Source: Phycisphaerae bacterium (GTDB lineage: Bacteria > Planctomycetota > Phycisphaerae > UBA1845). Taken from it: 16,502 nucleotides of DNA. Within the stretch, counting starts at the first letter, position 1; the number at the start of each line of letters is the position of its first letter. The stretch is from contig JAJDDU010000422.1 of the NCBI GenBank assembly GCA_029260155.1, positions 1 through 16,502 of the forward strand, written 5' to 3'. A program made the translations under genes and the position numbers. Below, in pieces: positions 1 through 6,668 of this stretch. The notes beneath the pieces were generated by a model. It made no database searches, was not told the DNA's origin, and saw only the letters and a list, made by a program, of their open reading frames with translations.

Positions 1-736
1 TGAGCGCGGGGACCACATGGGGTTGCGGGGTGTCGGCGCCGCCGACGTGGATGGCACCGAAGATCGCAGCCGTCAGGACGACCGCGATCCACCGGCTGTG
101 CAGGACGTTTTCGAGCGTAGTCTGCAAGATGCCTCGGAAGAAGCACTCCTCGGCGATGGGTGCGATCAGGACGGTGCCGATCCAGAGCGTCAGGAGGGGG
201 GCTTTGTCGCCGTGCAGGGCTTCGATGACTTCGTGCCGGAAGTAGTTGTAGTCGGGGTCAACGCGGCTAAGTAGTTCGATCGTCGCGTACAGCACGCCGT
301 GGCAGATCGCCAGCGATGCGAGGAAGTACACGCCCCCCGCAGCCGCATGGCGAACTACGCTCGTCTGGCCCAAGAGGAAACCACTAACGCCTCTGTCAAA
401 GAACCGTGATGCCATCCAGAGGCACGCCAAGCCTCCGAGCAGTTGAGCGACGTTGCCCGCCCAGATACCAGCCGCCGCCTGAGTGTCGCCGGACAGCCAT
501 CGCTCGGCTGCGAGCGTGAGCGCTCCGGCCGAGAACATCCAAACGAGCATGGGCAGCAACGCCGCCTCGGGCACGAGCCGGTTCGGCCGATCCGGGATGT
601 CGACTAACGGATCGCGCCGACCGCGAACCGCCCAAAGCGCAATCGCTCCGGCCGACAGGCAGGCGCCGAGTGCGAAAAGGGCATCGTCGACGACGGTCAG
701 CGCCGTTGCCCAGAGTTGAGTGTCACCGACTGACAC
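1..736 (-). CDS. CPBP-family intramembrane metalloprotease (partial, C-terminus beyond window edge)
   Basis: Reading the minus strand from a GTG at 736 gives at least 245 residues of membrane protein running off the left edge. Motif 1 of the CPBP (Rce1/Abi-like) family is clear: Glu-Glu-Cys-Phe-Phe-Arg at about residues 196-201, in the context APIAEECFFRG. Motif 2 follows as Phe226-x-x-x-His230. Several hydrophobic helices precede these motifs. Family members are membrane metalloproteases or presumed proteases; some act in prenyl-protein processing, others in bacteriocin immunity. The start rests on the GTG that follows an in-frame TGA (739-737) directly; I found no in-frame ATG that would give a convincing N-terminus. 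The gene sits immediately behind a short hydrophobic peptide gene and is probably translationally coupled to it. The third CPBP motif lies outside the window. Family assignment is secure, substrate unknown. Confidence 0.85.
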   Translation of the reverse strand, partial: MSVGDTQLWATALTVVDDALFALGACLSAGAIALWAVRGRRDPLVDIPDRPNRLVPEAALLPMLVWMFSAGALTLAAERWLSGDTQAAAGIWAGNVAQLLGGLACLWMASRFFDRGVSGFLLGQTSVVRHAAAGGVYFLASLAICHGVLYATIELLSRVDPDYNYFRHEVIEALHGDKAPLLTLWIGTVLIAPIAEECFFRGILQTTLENVLHSRWIAVVLTAAIFGAIHVGGADTPQPHVVPAL

Positions 737-739
737 TCA
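717..739. repeat. Perfect 9-bp inverted repeat over the peptide stop / protease start junction
   Basis: TGAGTGTCA and its exact complement TGACACTCA are separated by CCGAC (plus-strand reading). In the minus-strand transcript the hairpin contains both the peptide's TGA and the protease's GTG, so it could hide the protease start until a ribosome finishing the peptide opens it. It could also be a protein operator. No T-run follows, so it is not a standard terminator. Confidence 0.6.
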
Positions 740-850
740 GAGGGAAAAGCCGGAAAAGACATCCGTCAGGGAACCGAATATCGCGGACATCAACTGAGTC
801 AGAAAACCGAACAGCGAGCTGAGAAAAGAACCGATACCAAAATCGACCAC
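737..850 (-). CDS. Small hydrophobic peptide, 37 aa, upstream of CPBP protease
   Basis: A GTG at 850 lies 8 nt behind a strong AAGGAG (859-864) and opens a 37-codon frame ending in TGA at 739-737. The peptide begins MVDFGIGSFLSSLFGFL and is rich in Phe, Gly, Ser and Leu, with bulky residues spaced roughly every 3-4 positions, so it should be membrane-active or membrane-spanning. It has no Lys or Arg. Its stop codon is followed without a gap by the GTG of the CPBP gene (TGAGTG) in the same reading frame. It could be a real small protein, a leader peptide controlling the protease gene, or the N-terminus of a protease gene interrupted by a nonsense codon. An ATG at 855 in another frame is too close to the ribosome site and gives only 18 residues. 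I do not recognise a family. Confidence 0.5.
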   Translation of the reverse strand: MVDFGIGSFLSSLFGFLTQLMSAIFGSLTDVFSGFSL

Positions 851-858
851 AGCATTGT

Positions 859-864
859 CTCCTT
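859..864 (-). promoter_or_regulatory. Shine-Dalgarno AAGGAG for the small peptide gene
   Basis: AAGGAG on the minus strand, 8 nt before the GTG at 850. It is the best ribosome site near this locus and is the main reason to call the 37-codon frame. Confidence 0.6.
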
Positions 865-925
865 ACGTTCGAGGAATACCCAGGGTCGTGGCGTTGAGCC
901 GCACGTGCGGCCCGCCTCCACTATC

Positions 926-954
926 ATTGTCGAAGCGTCTACGTGTCATGGCAA
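926..954 (-). promoter_or_regulatory. Possible sigma70-type promoter for the peptide/CPBP unit
   Basis: On the minus strand TTGCCA (949-954) and GACAAT (926-931) are separated by 17 nt. The -10 would lie about 60 nt upstream of the ribosome site at 859-864. Each box matches only part of the consensus, so this is suggestive only. Confidence 0.35.
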
Positions 955-969
955 GGCTTCTGAGGAAGA

Positions 970-2088
970 TCATATGTTCTCACCCGAGAAGAACGCGCTG
1001 CCCATGCGGTCGGCCATCGGTTGGTTCGAAAAAACGAGGGGCAGGATGTATTGCGTGTCGGTGTTGGGCGGGCGGAGGTACTCGGCCATCTCGGTTCGCC
1101 ATTGGGTGTTGAATTCCATGAGGACATCTTGAGGACTGGGGGACTTCAGGGCGGCTTCGATGATTTCCGAAGCGACCCGTGCCGACCACATGGCTGGGTA
1201 GATGCCCTCGCCGCTGGTGGCCGAGACGAATCCGCCTGCATCGCCGATGATGAGCGTTCTCTTGGCGACGTGGGTCTCCATGGCGAGGGCCACGGCTGCG
1301 GGTGTCGTGACGACGCTCGCGCGGGCGGCTTCGTGACTGAGATCTACATCGAGGATGCCATGCTCGACCGCGCGTTTGCAGAGCAGCGTGATGGTCCCGA
1401 CGACCGTGCTCTTGTCCGCAGCTGTCTGTACGCTGACGGTCGCGCGACCGTCGGCCACGGCAACTATGCCGAATCCTCCTGCGTCGTCCAATCCGAGGAT
1501 GATGCTCACGTGGGGTTGGTTCTTGGTTTTGATGTTCTCGGCTCCGAACCGGACGGCCCAGCACCCGGATGGGATGGCGCCCGGGCTGAGTCGAAGGCGT
1601 TCGAGCAAGCCGGTGCTGCGCCCGGCGGCCATGACGAGCAGGCGGGCTTGAATGCGGCTGCCATCTGCCACAGTGACTGAAACGGATGTCTCGCCGAGGG
1701 AGACGTCGGTGACGGGCTTCGCGTCGTCGAATCTGGCACCGGCTTGGACGGCCTCTGCAACTAGCCGTTCGTCGAAGGCGGTCCGATTGACGAGGTATCC
1801 CGGCGTCTCGTCGAATTTCGGCACGGCAGACTTGCTGAAATCGGCGTTGTGGAAGGATACCGACTCAAACGGGTGGGCTACGAGTTTTGCGAAGGTCAGC
1901 CCCAGACGCTCTATGAGAGGCTTGGCCTGTGCGCTCAGCCAGCCCGCGCAGATGTTCTTGCGTGGGTACTTTGCGGCGTCGACCAGAACGACGTTCAGAC
2001 CCTTTTTTGCCAGCAGCAGCGCTGCGGTAGCGCCGGCAGGGCCTGCACCGACGATCACGACGTCGTGGGGTATTTCTTGCCCGGTCAA
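970..2088 (-). CDS. FAD-dependent oxidoreductase, geranylgeranyl-reductase family
   Basis: A 372-residue flavoprotein. An N-terminal Rossmann motif GAGPAG sits at residues 14-19, with an acidic residue ending strand 2 at Asp37. It is followed by the family hallmark Pro-Arg-Lys-x-x-Cys-x-Gly at 42-49 and a second FAD-binding motif GDAGGFVSATSGEG beginning near 282. These mark the geranylgeranyl reductase / digeranylgeranylglycerophospholipid reductase type, which saturates double bonds in isoprenoid chains of lipids, quinones or pigments. The start is a TTG; the frame is open back to the TAG of the upstream gene with no ATG or GTG, and AAGGG lies about 9 nt before it. The gap to the upstream MlaD-like gene is 27 nt, so they are co-transcribed. 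The partner suggests a membrane-lipid or isoprenoid substrate. Related flavin monooxygenases and halogenases share the fold, so the substrate is not certain. Confidence 0.8.
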   Translation of the reverse strand: MTGQEIPHDVVIVGAGPAGATAALLLAKKGLNVVLVDAAKYPRKNICAGWLSAQAKPLIERLGLTFAKLVAHPFESVSFHNADFSKSAVPKFDETPGYLVNRTAFDERLVAEAVQAGARFDDAKPVTDVSLGETSVSVTVADGSRIQARLLVMAAGRSTGLLERLRLSPGAIPSGCWAVRFGAENIKTKNQPHVSIILGLDDAGGFGIVAVADGRATVSVQTAADKSTVVGTITLLCKRAVEHGILDVDLSHEAARASVVTTPAAVALAMETHVAKRTLIIGDAGGFVSATSGEGIYPAMWSARVASEIIEAALKSPSPQDVLMEFNTQWRTEMAEYLRPPNTDTQYILPLVFSNQPMADRMGSAFFSGENI

Positions 2089-2115
2089 CTCGCAATTCCC
2101 TTCGGCCTGTGCCGG

Positions 2116-3465
2116 CTATTCCACATCCAACTGTTCCCACAAGGTCTTTTCGGCTGCATCGAATCGCTGTAGCGTCGCCCCCAGTTTTTCTCGAATCGTC
2201 ACGAGAAGCGGATCATCCGCGGGAATGCCGTCGCGATTGGCTTCACGCAGGGCATCGAGGCGCCTGGCGGATTCGTCCAGGAGCGCGGAAGCCTCCGTGA
2301 ATTCGCGGACGGCGTCAAACAGGTGCGCTTGCCTGGATTCAATCTCGTCCGGCTCGTGAATCAAACGCCACGGAGCCCGTCTCAGATCTTTGGACAATGC
2401 CTTGAGGTGAGCGCTGGCCTCCTTGGCGTTGTCGATGGCGATCAGTACGCGGGGCTCGCTCAGAGTGACGATGCGACGGGCCTTGTCCGCGACGATGCCG
2501 ACGTCGCGGAGCGTGCGGTTGATCTCGGTAATGGCGGCACGCGCCTGACTGAGGAGACTTTGCGTTTGCGCGAGGTCCAACTCGGCCTTGATGGCCGGCA
2601 TGACCGACTGATCCAACTCAGCCACCACGTGTTCGATGCCGCCGACGGTGTTGCGGATCGCCTCTCGGTTGTCCGCGATGGTCCCGATCAGCTCCAGCAA
2701 GGCCTGGTCCACGTGGTCGAGCCCCTGATGCACTTTGGCCACTAGCGTGTGCTCTTGCCCAGGCGTGGTTTCGGCGTTGAGCGCGGCCGTGATCTCGTTC
2801 ATGTGGGTGAGTATCGAATCCACCTTGTTGATCAGGGCGTTGCTCTCTGCGGGGTCGACGCTGCGTTTGAGGTTGGCGGTCATGGCGTTGACGTGCGTCA
2901 TGCTCACATGCACTTTGGCGACAAGTGAATGCGGAATCTCGGGATTGAGTTGCGTTTTGATCCGGGCCAGCAGGCTCTCGGGGTTTTGTGCATCGAACTC
3001 GGTGGTGATGTTCGCCAGGTCTGCGAAGAGGCCCGTCGCTTCGGCGTAGATAGGCTCGGTGGCTGAGACGCCGGTCGACAGCGTGCCGCGATTGACGACG
3101 CGCAATTGGCCATTGTCTCCGAGAAGCGGGCCTACGATGGTGATCGTGCAATCCGAACGAAGCCCCAGGGAGCTGTTTACCTCGCCGGTGATCTCGAAGT
3201 AGAGGAAGTCTTTGGGGCCTGACGCATCGCGTGCGGGGGCTTCAACGAGACGAACGCCGGTGACCGATCCGACCTGTCGGGGTCCGCAGACGATGGCAGC
3301 GCCGGTTTTGATTCGCGGAACGTCCTGGTCGTGGGCGACTCGGACGACGATGGGTTCGCGCGGCTCGAAGCTCTTTCCGGCAATGAAGATGACACCCGCG
3401 AAGAAGAGCGCGAAGGCGACAATGACGGTGAGCCCCAGCTTGAATGCGTCTTGCTTTTGCTGCAT
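2116..3465 (-). CDS. MlaD/MCE-domain membrane-anchored lipid-transport protein
   Basis: 449 residues starting at an ATG. A single N-terminal transmembrane helix (about 9-29) is followed by one MCE/MlaD domain (about 38-125), with the typical 'x-G-x-x-V-G-x-V' turn seen here as RQVGSVTGV and a GDNGQL segment near its end. The remainder (about 130-449) is helical and coiled-coil-like and contains three 30-residue repeats. MCE proteins form periplasmic hexamers or tubes that move lipids between membranes, normally with a YrbE/MlaE permease and an MlaF ATPase. Neither partner is in this window, so this looks like an orphan subunit. It is first gene of a two-gene unit with the geranylgeranyl-reductase-like flavoprotein. 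No strong Shine-Dalgarno precedes the ATG. The MlaD call is confident; the transported lipid is unknown. Confidence 0.85.
   Translation of the reverse strand: MQQKQDAFKLGLTVIVAFALFFAGVIFIAGKSFEPREPIVVRVAHDQDVPRIKTGAAIVCGPRQVGSVTGVRLVEAPARDASGPKDFLYFEITGEVNSSLGLRSDCTITIVGPLLGDNGQLRVVNRGTLSTGVSATEPIYAEATGLFADLANITTEFDAQNPESLLARIKTQLNPEIPHSLVAKVHVSMTHVNAMTANLKRSVDPAESNALINKVDSILTHMNEITAALNAETTPGQEHTLVAKVHQGLDHVDQALLELIGTIADNREAIRNTVGGIEHVVAELDQSVMPAIKAELDLAQTQSLLSQARAAITEINRTLRDVGIVADKARRIVTLSEPRVLIAIDNAKEASAHLKALSKDLRRAPWRLIHEPDEIESRQAHLFDAVREFTEASALLDESARRLDALREANRDGIPADDPLLVTIREKLGATLQRFDAAEKTLWEQLDVE
2662..2931 (-). repeat. Three tandem 30-residue repeats in the MlaD-like protein
   Basis: Residues 179-208, 209-238 and 239-268 align without gaps. 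The shared pattern is H/N-x-L-V/I-x-K-V-x-x-x-M/L-x-H-V/M, seen in HSLVAKVHVSMTHV, NALINKVDSILTHM and HTLVAKVHQGLDHV. The repeats lie just after the MCE domain in the predicted helical stalk. Confidence 0.75.
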
Positions 3466-3527
3466 GAAAGGTTTTCTGCTCGCTCTGCCTCTGCGGGTGA
3501 CCGGCCCCCGCTGGATGAGAAGTCGGC

Positions 3528-3556
3528 ATGATAGCGGGTTTCTCGCAGTCCGAAAG
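3528..3556 (-). promoter_or_regulatory. Weak candidate promoter for the MlaD-GGR unit
   Basis: TATCAT on the minus strand (3528-3533) is a good -10, about 60 nt before the ATG at 3465. The matching -35 position 17 nt upstream (CTTTCG, 3551-3556) fits poorly, so the promoter may need an activator or another sigma factor. Confidence 0.25.
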
Positions 3557-3705
3557 CACCGAGGCGCTGGACGTACGTGGTGGGCGTGGTCAGGGCTCTT
3601 CGCGCGGCAGGTGGGGACGAATTCCGATCACCGAATCGCCGAAATACTGTTTCACTGGTCGAGACGATGTTGCGACCGTCGGTCCGTGGGCGGTGTATCG
3701 GTAGG

Positions 3706-3900
3706 ATGGCCAGCTCGATGCTTGCGTTCCTCTTTGCTCTGCTGATGCCGTATGTGAACGACGAACTCGCACTCGAAGCTGCGTTCGCGAGGTGCGTCTA
3801 CGTGGTGGCGGGGGTTCGGGTTCCCGTCGTGGGATCCGATGTTGCGGTGTGCAGATTCCACGGACTGGGACCCGCGAAATCCGGCACGCGGGGAAAATAA
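3706..3900 (+). CDS. Doubtful small exported protein, 64 aa
   Basis: An ATG at 3706 opens a 64-codon frame whose start, MASSMLAFLFALLMPYVNDEL, resembles a short signal peptide or membrane segment, and which ends in TAA at 3898-3900. The purine stretch before it (GGTAGG) touches the ATG and is too close to be a normal ribosome site. The rest of the peptide matches nothing I know. It may be chance, or the relic of a gene decayed along with the neighbouring transposase. Confidence 0.15.
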   Translation: MASSMLAFLFALLMPYVNDELALEAAFARCVYVVAGVRVPVVGSDVAVCRFHGLGPAKSGTRGK

Positions 3901-3932
3901 AGTGTGGCTGGCATGTTTTCTTTGGGAGCAGG

Positions 3933-4308
3933 TCAACACGTCGGAGAATTGGTAGGGTGGTTTGGGAAAGGGGGATTGGGAAGTTGCCGCAGATTCGGTT
4001 CATTTCGGCGGTGGGGATTTCCCCTGGCACGGCGGGCGTAGCCGAGGAGGTGTTTGATCATGCTGTTCCCCGTTTCGATCTGCCAGGCTGTCCATACTAG
4101 GTCTTGTTGAATCGCGTTGCCGTCACGCCATGCCAGCGACCCTTTTTTCGCTTCGACGTCGGTCGATGGCCATGCTCAGCGCCGGAGAGTCTTCCAAGAT
4201 GGCGTCGACCCCACGATCGTCCGTTTTGAAGAACGCCTTGAGCGTCAGACAGGCAAACAGCTGACGTTGGGTGAACCTCTTCGGGTCTGCCGCGGTGCGT
4301 ATGCGCCG
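3933..4308 (-). pseudogene. Decayed IS transposase fragment (IS4/IS5-like DDE type), frameshifted and internally deleted
   Basis: Two pieces in different minus-strand frames read like the two ends of one transposase. The first, in the frame of 4308 down to a TGA at 4125-4123, contains ADPKRFTQRQLFACLTLKAF followed by a KTDDRGVDAILEDSPAL segment; this is the usual N-terminal 'QLFACLxLKxFxxxDYRG' region of IS4/IS5-type transposases. The second, ending at TGA 3935-3933, reads TAWQIETGNSMIKHLLGYA then RRAR, closely resembling the C-terminal 'RWQVETVxSMIKRxLGSALRAR' region just downstream of the catalytic Glu. The DDE core between them is missing, so the element is dead. I saw no clear terminal inverted repeats. 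A 42-codon open frame (ATG 4061) inside the second piece is probably just the relic. The exact IS family is uncertain. Confidence 0.65.
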
Positions 4309-4331
4309 TCAGCAACACCCTCCGTGGCGAC

Positions 4332-4360
4332 TTGAGTTCGGGCCGATTCGGCCGTATATT
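4332..4360 (+). promoter_or_regulatory. Promoter of the aromatic amino acid operon
   Basis: TTGAGT (4332-4337) and TATATT (4355-4360) are separated by exactly 17 nt, a strong sigma70-type match in an otherwise GC-rich region. The start of transcription would be near 4367, leaving a leader of about 55 nt before the ATG at 4421. Confidence 0.65.
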
Positions 4361-4375
4361 GGCGAGCCCGAATCG
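4341..4375. promoter_or_regulatory. Candidate operator between and after the promoter boxes
   Basis: GGCCGATTCGGCC (4341-4353) is a perfect 6-bp inverted repeat around one base and fills the -35/-10 spacer. CGATTCGG within it (4343-4350) recurs as its complement CCGAATCG at 4368-4375, just after the start of transcription. Such paired sites straddling the -10 are typical of repressor binding; the regulator is not in the window. Confidence 0.4.
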
Positions 4376-4407
4376 CCGGGCGATGGCCGTCCCGACGCTG
4401 GAATCAC

Positions 4408-4413
4408 AGGAGG
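4408..4413 (+). promoter_or_regulatory. Shine-Dalgarno AGGAGG that fixes the start of the first operon gene
   Basis: A perfect AGGAGG lies 7 nt before the ATG at 4421. The frame stays open upstream to at least 4271, but the ribosome site and the promoter at 4332-4360 both show that the upstream codons are not translated. Confidence 0.8.
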
Positions 4414-4420
4414 AAACCCA

Positions 4421-5377
4421 ATGCAAGCGAGCTTTCGCGCGCTTGTCGCTGACATTCTCGACTTCGCTGGTCTCTTTCCTCCAGCTGAGCTCGCCTTGGA
4501 TGAGGCCATCCGCAACTACGCGACGTACCGCGAGCGGCCGGAAGCGTGGATGCTAGCGCGATTCATCTGCCCCGCGTCTCGCCTGAGCGAGCTTACGCCC
4601 TACGTGAATGAGCTCTTCAACCCCGGCTCGACGCTGCGACTTTCCGTCCTAGGTCGCGGCGGACCAACGGACGAGCAATTCCTCGACGCCACGAATCGCG
4701 ACCTCGACGATATAGCCGCATTCTGCGACCAAAGCGGTGATGCCGCCGCGATCGAAGTGGTCGAAACGCGGCTTTCCAACGTAACATCCACGAAAGACGA
4801 TGCGTCGCGACTACTCCGCGGCGCAGCCGAAGCGCGGAACGCCCATGGCATGGCGCACTTACCGGTGTTCTACGAACCGCCGCTCATGACCGAGTGGGAA
4901 TCTGTCTGGCCCGCGATCATTCAGGGGCTCGCGCAACACGAAAGCGACGGTCCAGCCGCAGGTTTCAAGCTGCGGTGTGGCGGCTTGGACCCTTCGGCGT
5001 ATCCGTCGATTGAACAGGTGGCTTCTGTCCTGACTTGGGCGCGCGATTCCGGAGTCCCGCTCAAGTTTACGGCTGGGCTGCACCATCCTCTGCGACACTA
5101 CAACGAGTCCGCCGGCGCAACCATGCACGGCTTTCTCAACATCTTCGCAGCCGGCATCCTCTCCGCGTGTAAGCAGGCGGACCAGAAGAGGATATGCGGT
5201 GTTCTTGAGGCTAGCAGCGGCGGCGCGTTTGATTTCGCTTCGGACCGCATGTCGATTGATGGCACGCACATCACAACCGACGAGATCGAGCAAGCTCGTG
5301 GCTGCGTCGTCACATCGTTTGGTAGTTGCAGCTTTGACGAACCTCTGGAAGACTTACGAAAACTGAGTTTGCTATGA
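4421..5377 (+). CDS. Conserved uncharacterised protein, first gene of tyrosine-degradation operon
   Basis: 318 residues, soluble, without signal peptide or membrane helix. I do not recognise a named family, but conserved-looking blocks stand out: FKLRCGG at 182-188, KFTAGLHHPLRH at 215-226 and MHGFLN at 235-240. Alternating short hydrophobic strands and helices, with Lys, Arg and His residues at strand ends, resemble a TIM-barrel enzyme, possibly aldolase- or isomerase-like; that is inference. The gene overlaps fumarylacetoacetase by 4 nt (ATGA), so the two are translationally coupled. Between homogentisate and fumarylacetoacetate the pathway needs homogentisate dioxygenase and maleylacetoacetate isomerase, and neither is recognisable here. 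This protein lacks the cupin motifs of the dioxygenase and the glutathione-transferase fold features of MaiA, so if it fills a pathway step it is a non-homologous replacement. Confidence 0.85.
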   Translation: MQASFRALVADILDFAGLFPPAELALDEAIRNYATYRERPEAWMLARFICPASRLSELTPYVNELFNPGSTLRLSVLGRGGPTDEQFLDATNRDLDDIAAFCDQSGDAAAIEVVETRLSNVTSTKDDASRLLRGAAEARNAHGMAHLPVFYEPPLMTEWESVWPAIIQGLAQHESDGPAAGFKLRCGGLDPSAYPSIEQVASVLTWARDSGVPLKFTAGLHHPLRHYNESAGATMHGFLNIFAAGILSACKQADQKRICGVLEASSGGAFDFASDRMSIDGTHITTDEIEQARGCVVTSFGSCSFDEPLEDLRKLSLL

Positions 5378-6654
5378 ATCCAACAAACGACCCGGCGCTA
5401 CGCTCGTTCATTCCCGTGAGTGCGGACTCTCATTTCCCCATTCAGAACTTGCCCTACGGCGTGTTTAGTGTTCGCGGAGAAGACAATCCGCGCGTCGGTG
5501 TGGCCATCGGCGATTGGGTGTTGGATGTTTCTTTGCTCGAAGCCCGTGGTTTCTTCGACAGCACAAGCTTGCGCGGCAAAGGCGTATTCGCATCACCCTC
5601 CCTGAACAGGTTCATGGCCACCGGTCGCCAAGCGTGGACAGAGGTCCGGACCCGTATCAGTGAATTACTGCGAGAAGATGAGCCGACGCTGCGTGACGAT
5701 GAGTCACTGAGAAAAGAATCGCTCATTCCCATGGATCGTGTTGAGCTTCGGATGCCGGTTGAAATCGGAGACTACACCGATTTTTACTCGTCTCGCGAGC
5801 ACGCCACAAACGTCGGCACCATGTTTCGCGGCAAAGAAAACGCGCTGATGCCGAATTATCTCTGGATCCCGGTCGGCTACCATGGTCGGGCGAGTTCCGT
5901 TGTGCTCAGCGGCACCGACCTGCATCGGCCTGTGGGTCAGAGCAAGGCCGACGATGCCGACAGTCCGAAGTGTGGTCCGAGCAGGTTGGTGGACTTCGAA
6001 TTGGAAATGGGCTTCTTCGTCGGTGCCGGCAACGATCTGGGGCATTCGATTCCGGTCGATTCCGCCTCGGATCACATATTCGGTATGACCTTGGTGAACG
6101 ACTGGAGCGCCCGCGACATTCAGAAATGGGAGTACGTTCCGCTCGGTCCATTCCTGAGCAAGAGCTTCGGCACTTCGATATCGCCGTGGGTCGTAACGCT
6201 TGAAGCGCTGTCCCCCTTCCGATGCGCCGGTCCTGAACAGGACCCGAAGCCGCTGCCGTACTTGCACCGCGACGGCGACCAATCGTACGACATTCAGCTT
6301 GAGGTGAGTCTCCAGGGCGAGTCCATGAGCGATGCGCAAGTCATAAGCCGGTCAAATTTCAAGCATCTGTACTGGTCCATGCAGCAGCAGATCGCACACC
6401 ACACCATCAACGGTTGCAACACGCGTACCGGCGACATGATGGCGTCCGGCACGATCAGTGGCCCTACTCCGGATTCGTATGGCAGCATGTTGGAACTGAG
6501 TTGGCGCGGCGAGAAACCGATCAGTTTTCCGCACGGGGAGGAACGTAAGTTTATTCAGGACGGTGACAGGATCACCATGACAGGTTGGTGCCAAGGCGAC
6601 GGTTACCGCGTCGGCTTCGGCGAAGTTACAGGTAGGATTCTACCGGCACAATAG
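5374..6654 (+). CDS. fahA: Fumarylacetoacetase
   Basis: 426 residues, the normal length for FAH. It hydrolyses fumarylacetoacetate to fumarate and acetoacetate, the last step of tyrosine and homogentisate breakdown. The small N-terminal domain (about 1-125) precedes the catalytic beta-roll. Metal ligands match the mouse enzyme with a constant offset of ten: Asp136 (in DYTDFY), Glu209 and Glu211 (in FELEMGFF) and Asp243 (in NDWSARD). The catalytic His143 lies in SSREHATNVG. GYHGRASS and the C-terminal THTGDMMASGTISGP-type block, here CNTRTGDMMASGTISGP, are also present. The ATG overlaps the stop of the upstream gene (ATGA), and hpd follows after 14 nt. Nothing suggests loss of activity. FAH strongly argues that the operon degrades homogentisate rather than using it for quinone or tocopherol synthesis. 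Confidence 0.97.
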   Translation: MNPTNDPALRSFIPVSADSHFPIQNLPYGVFSVRGEDNPRVGVAIGDWVLDVSLLEARGFFDSTSLRGKGVFASPSLNRFMATGRQAWTEVRTRISELLREDEPTLRDDESLRKESLIPMDRVELRMPVEIGDYTDFYSSREHATNVGTMFRGKENALMPNYLWIPVGYHGRASSVVLSGTDLHRPVGQSKADDADSPKCGPSRLVDFELEMGFFVGAGNDLGHSIPVDSASDHIFGMTLVNDWSARDIQKWEYVPLGPFLSKSFGTSISPWVVTLEALSPFRCAGPEQDPKPLPYLHRDGDQSYDIQLEVSLQGESMSDAQVISRSNFKHLYWSMQQQIAHHTINGCNTRTGDMMASGTISGPTPDSYGSMLELSWRGEKPISFPHGEERKFIQDGDRITMTGWCQGDGYRVGFGEVTGRILPAQ

Positions 6655-6668
6655 TTGAAGAATAGAAG

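Larger units (their letters stand above)
3466..4420. other. Gene-poor intergenic region, 955 bp
   Basis: This divergent spacer holds a poor promoter for the minus-strand MlaD unit (about 3528-3556), a transposase relic (about 3933-4308, minus) and the promoter of the plus-strand tyrosine operon (4332-4360). Between about 3560 and 3930 I see no convincing gene; overlapping frames on both strands are short, have no good ribosome sites, and contradict one another. No tRNA-like cloverleaf or CRISPR repeat was found. Confidence 0.6.

Noticed and set aside
737..739. TGA between the small peptide and the CPBP gene read as selenocysteine
   Set aside because: The hairpin includes the TGA itself instead of following it, the downstream GTG is well placed, and no selenoprotein family is involved.
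4271..4420. Longer N-terminus for the first gene of the tyrosine operon
   Set aside because: The promoter (4332-4360) and a perfect AGGAGG before the ATG at 4421 place both transcription and translation start downstream.
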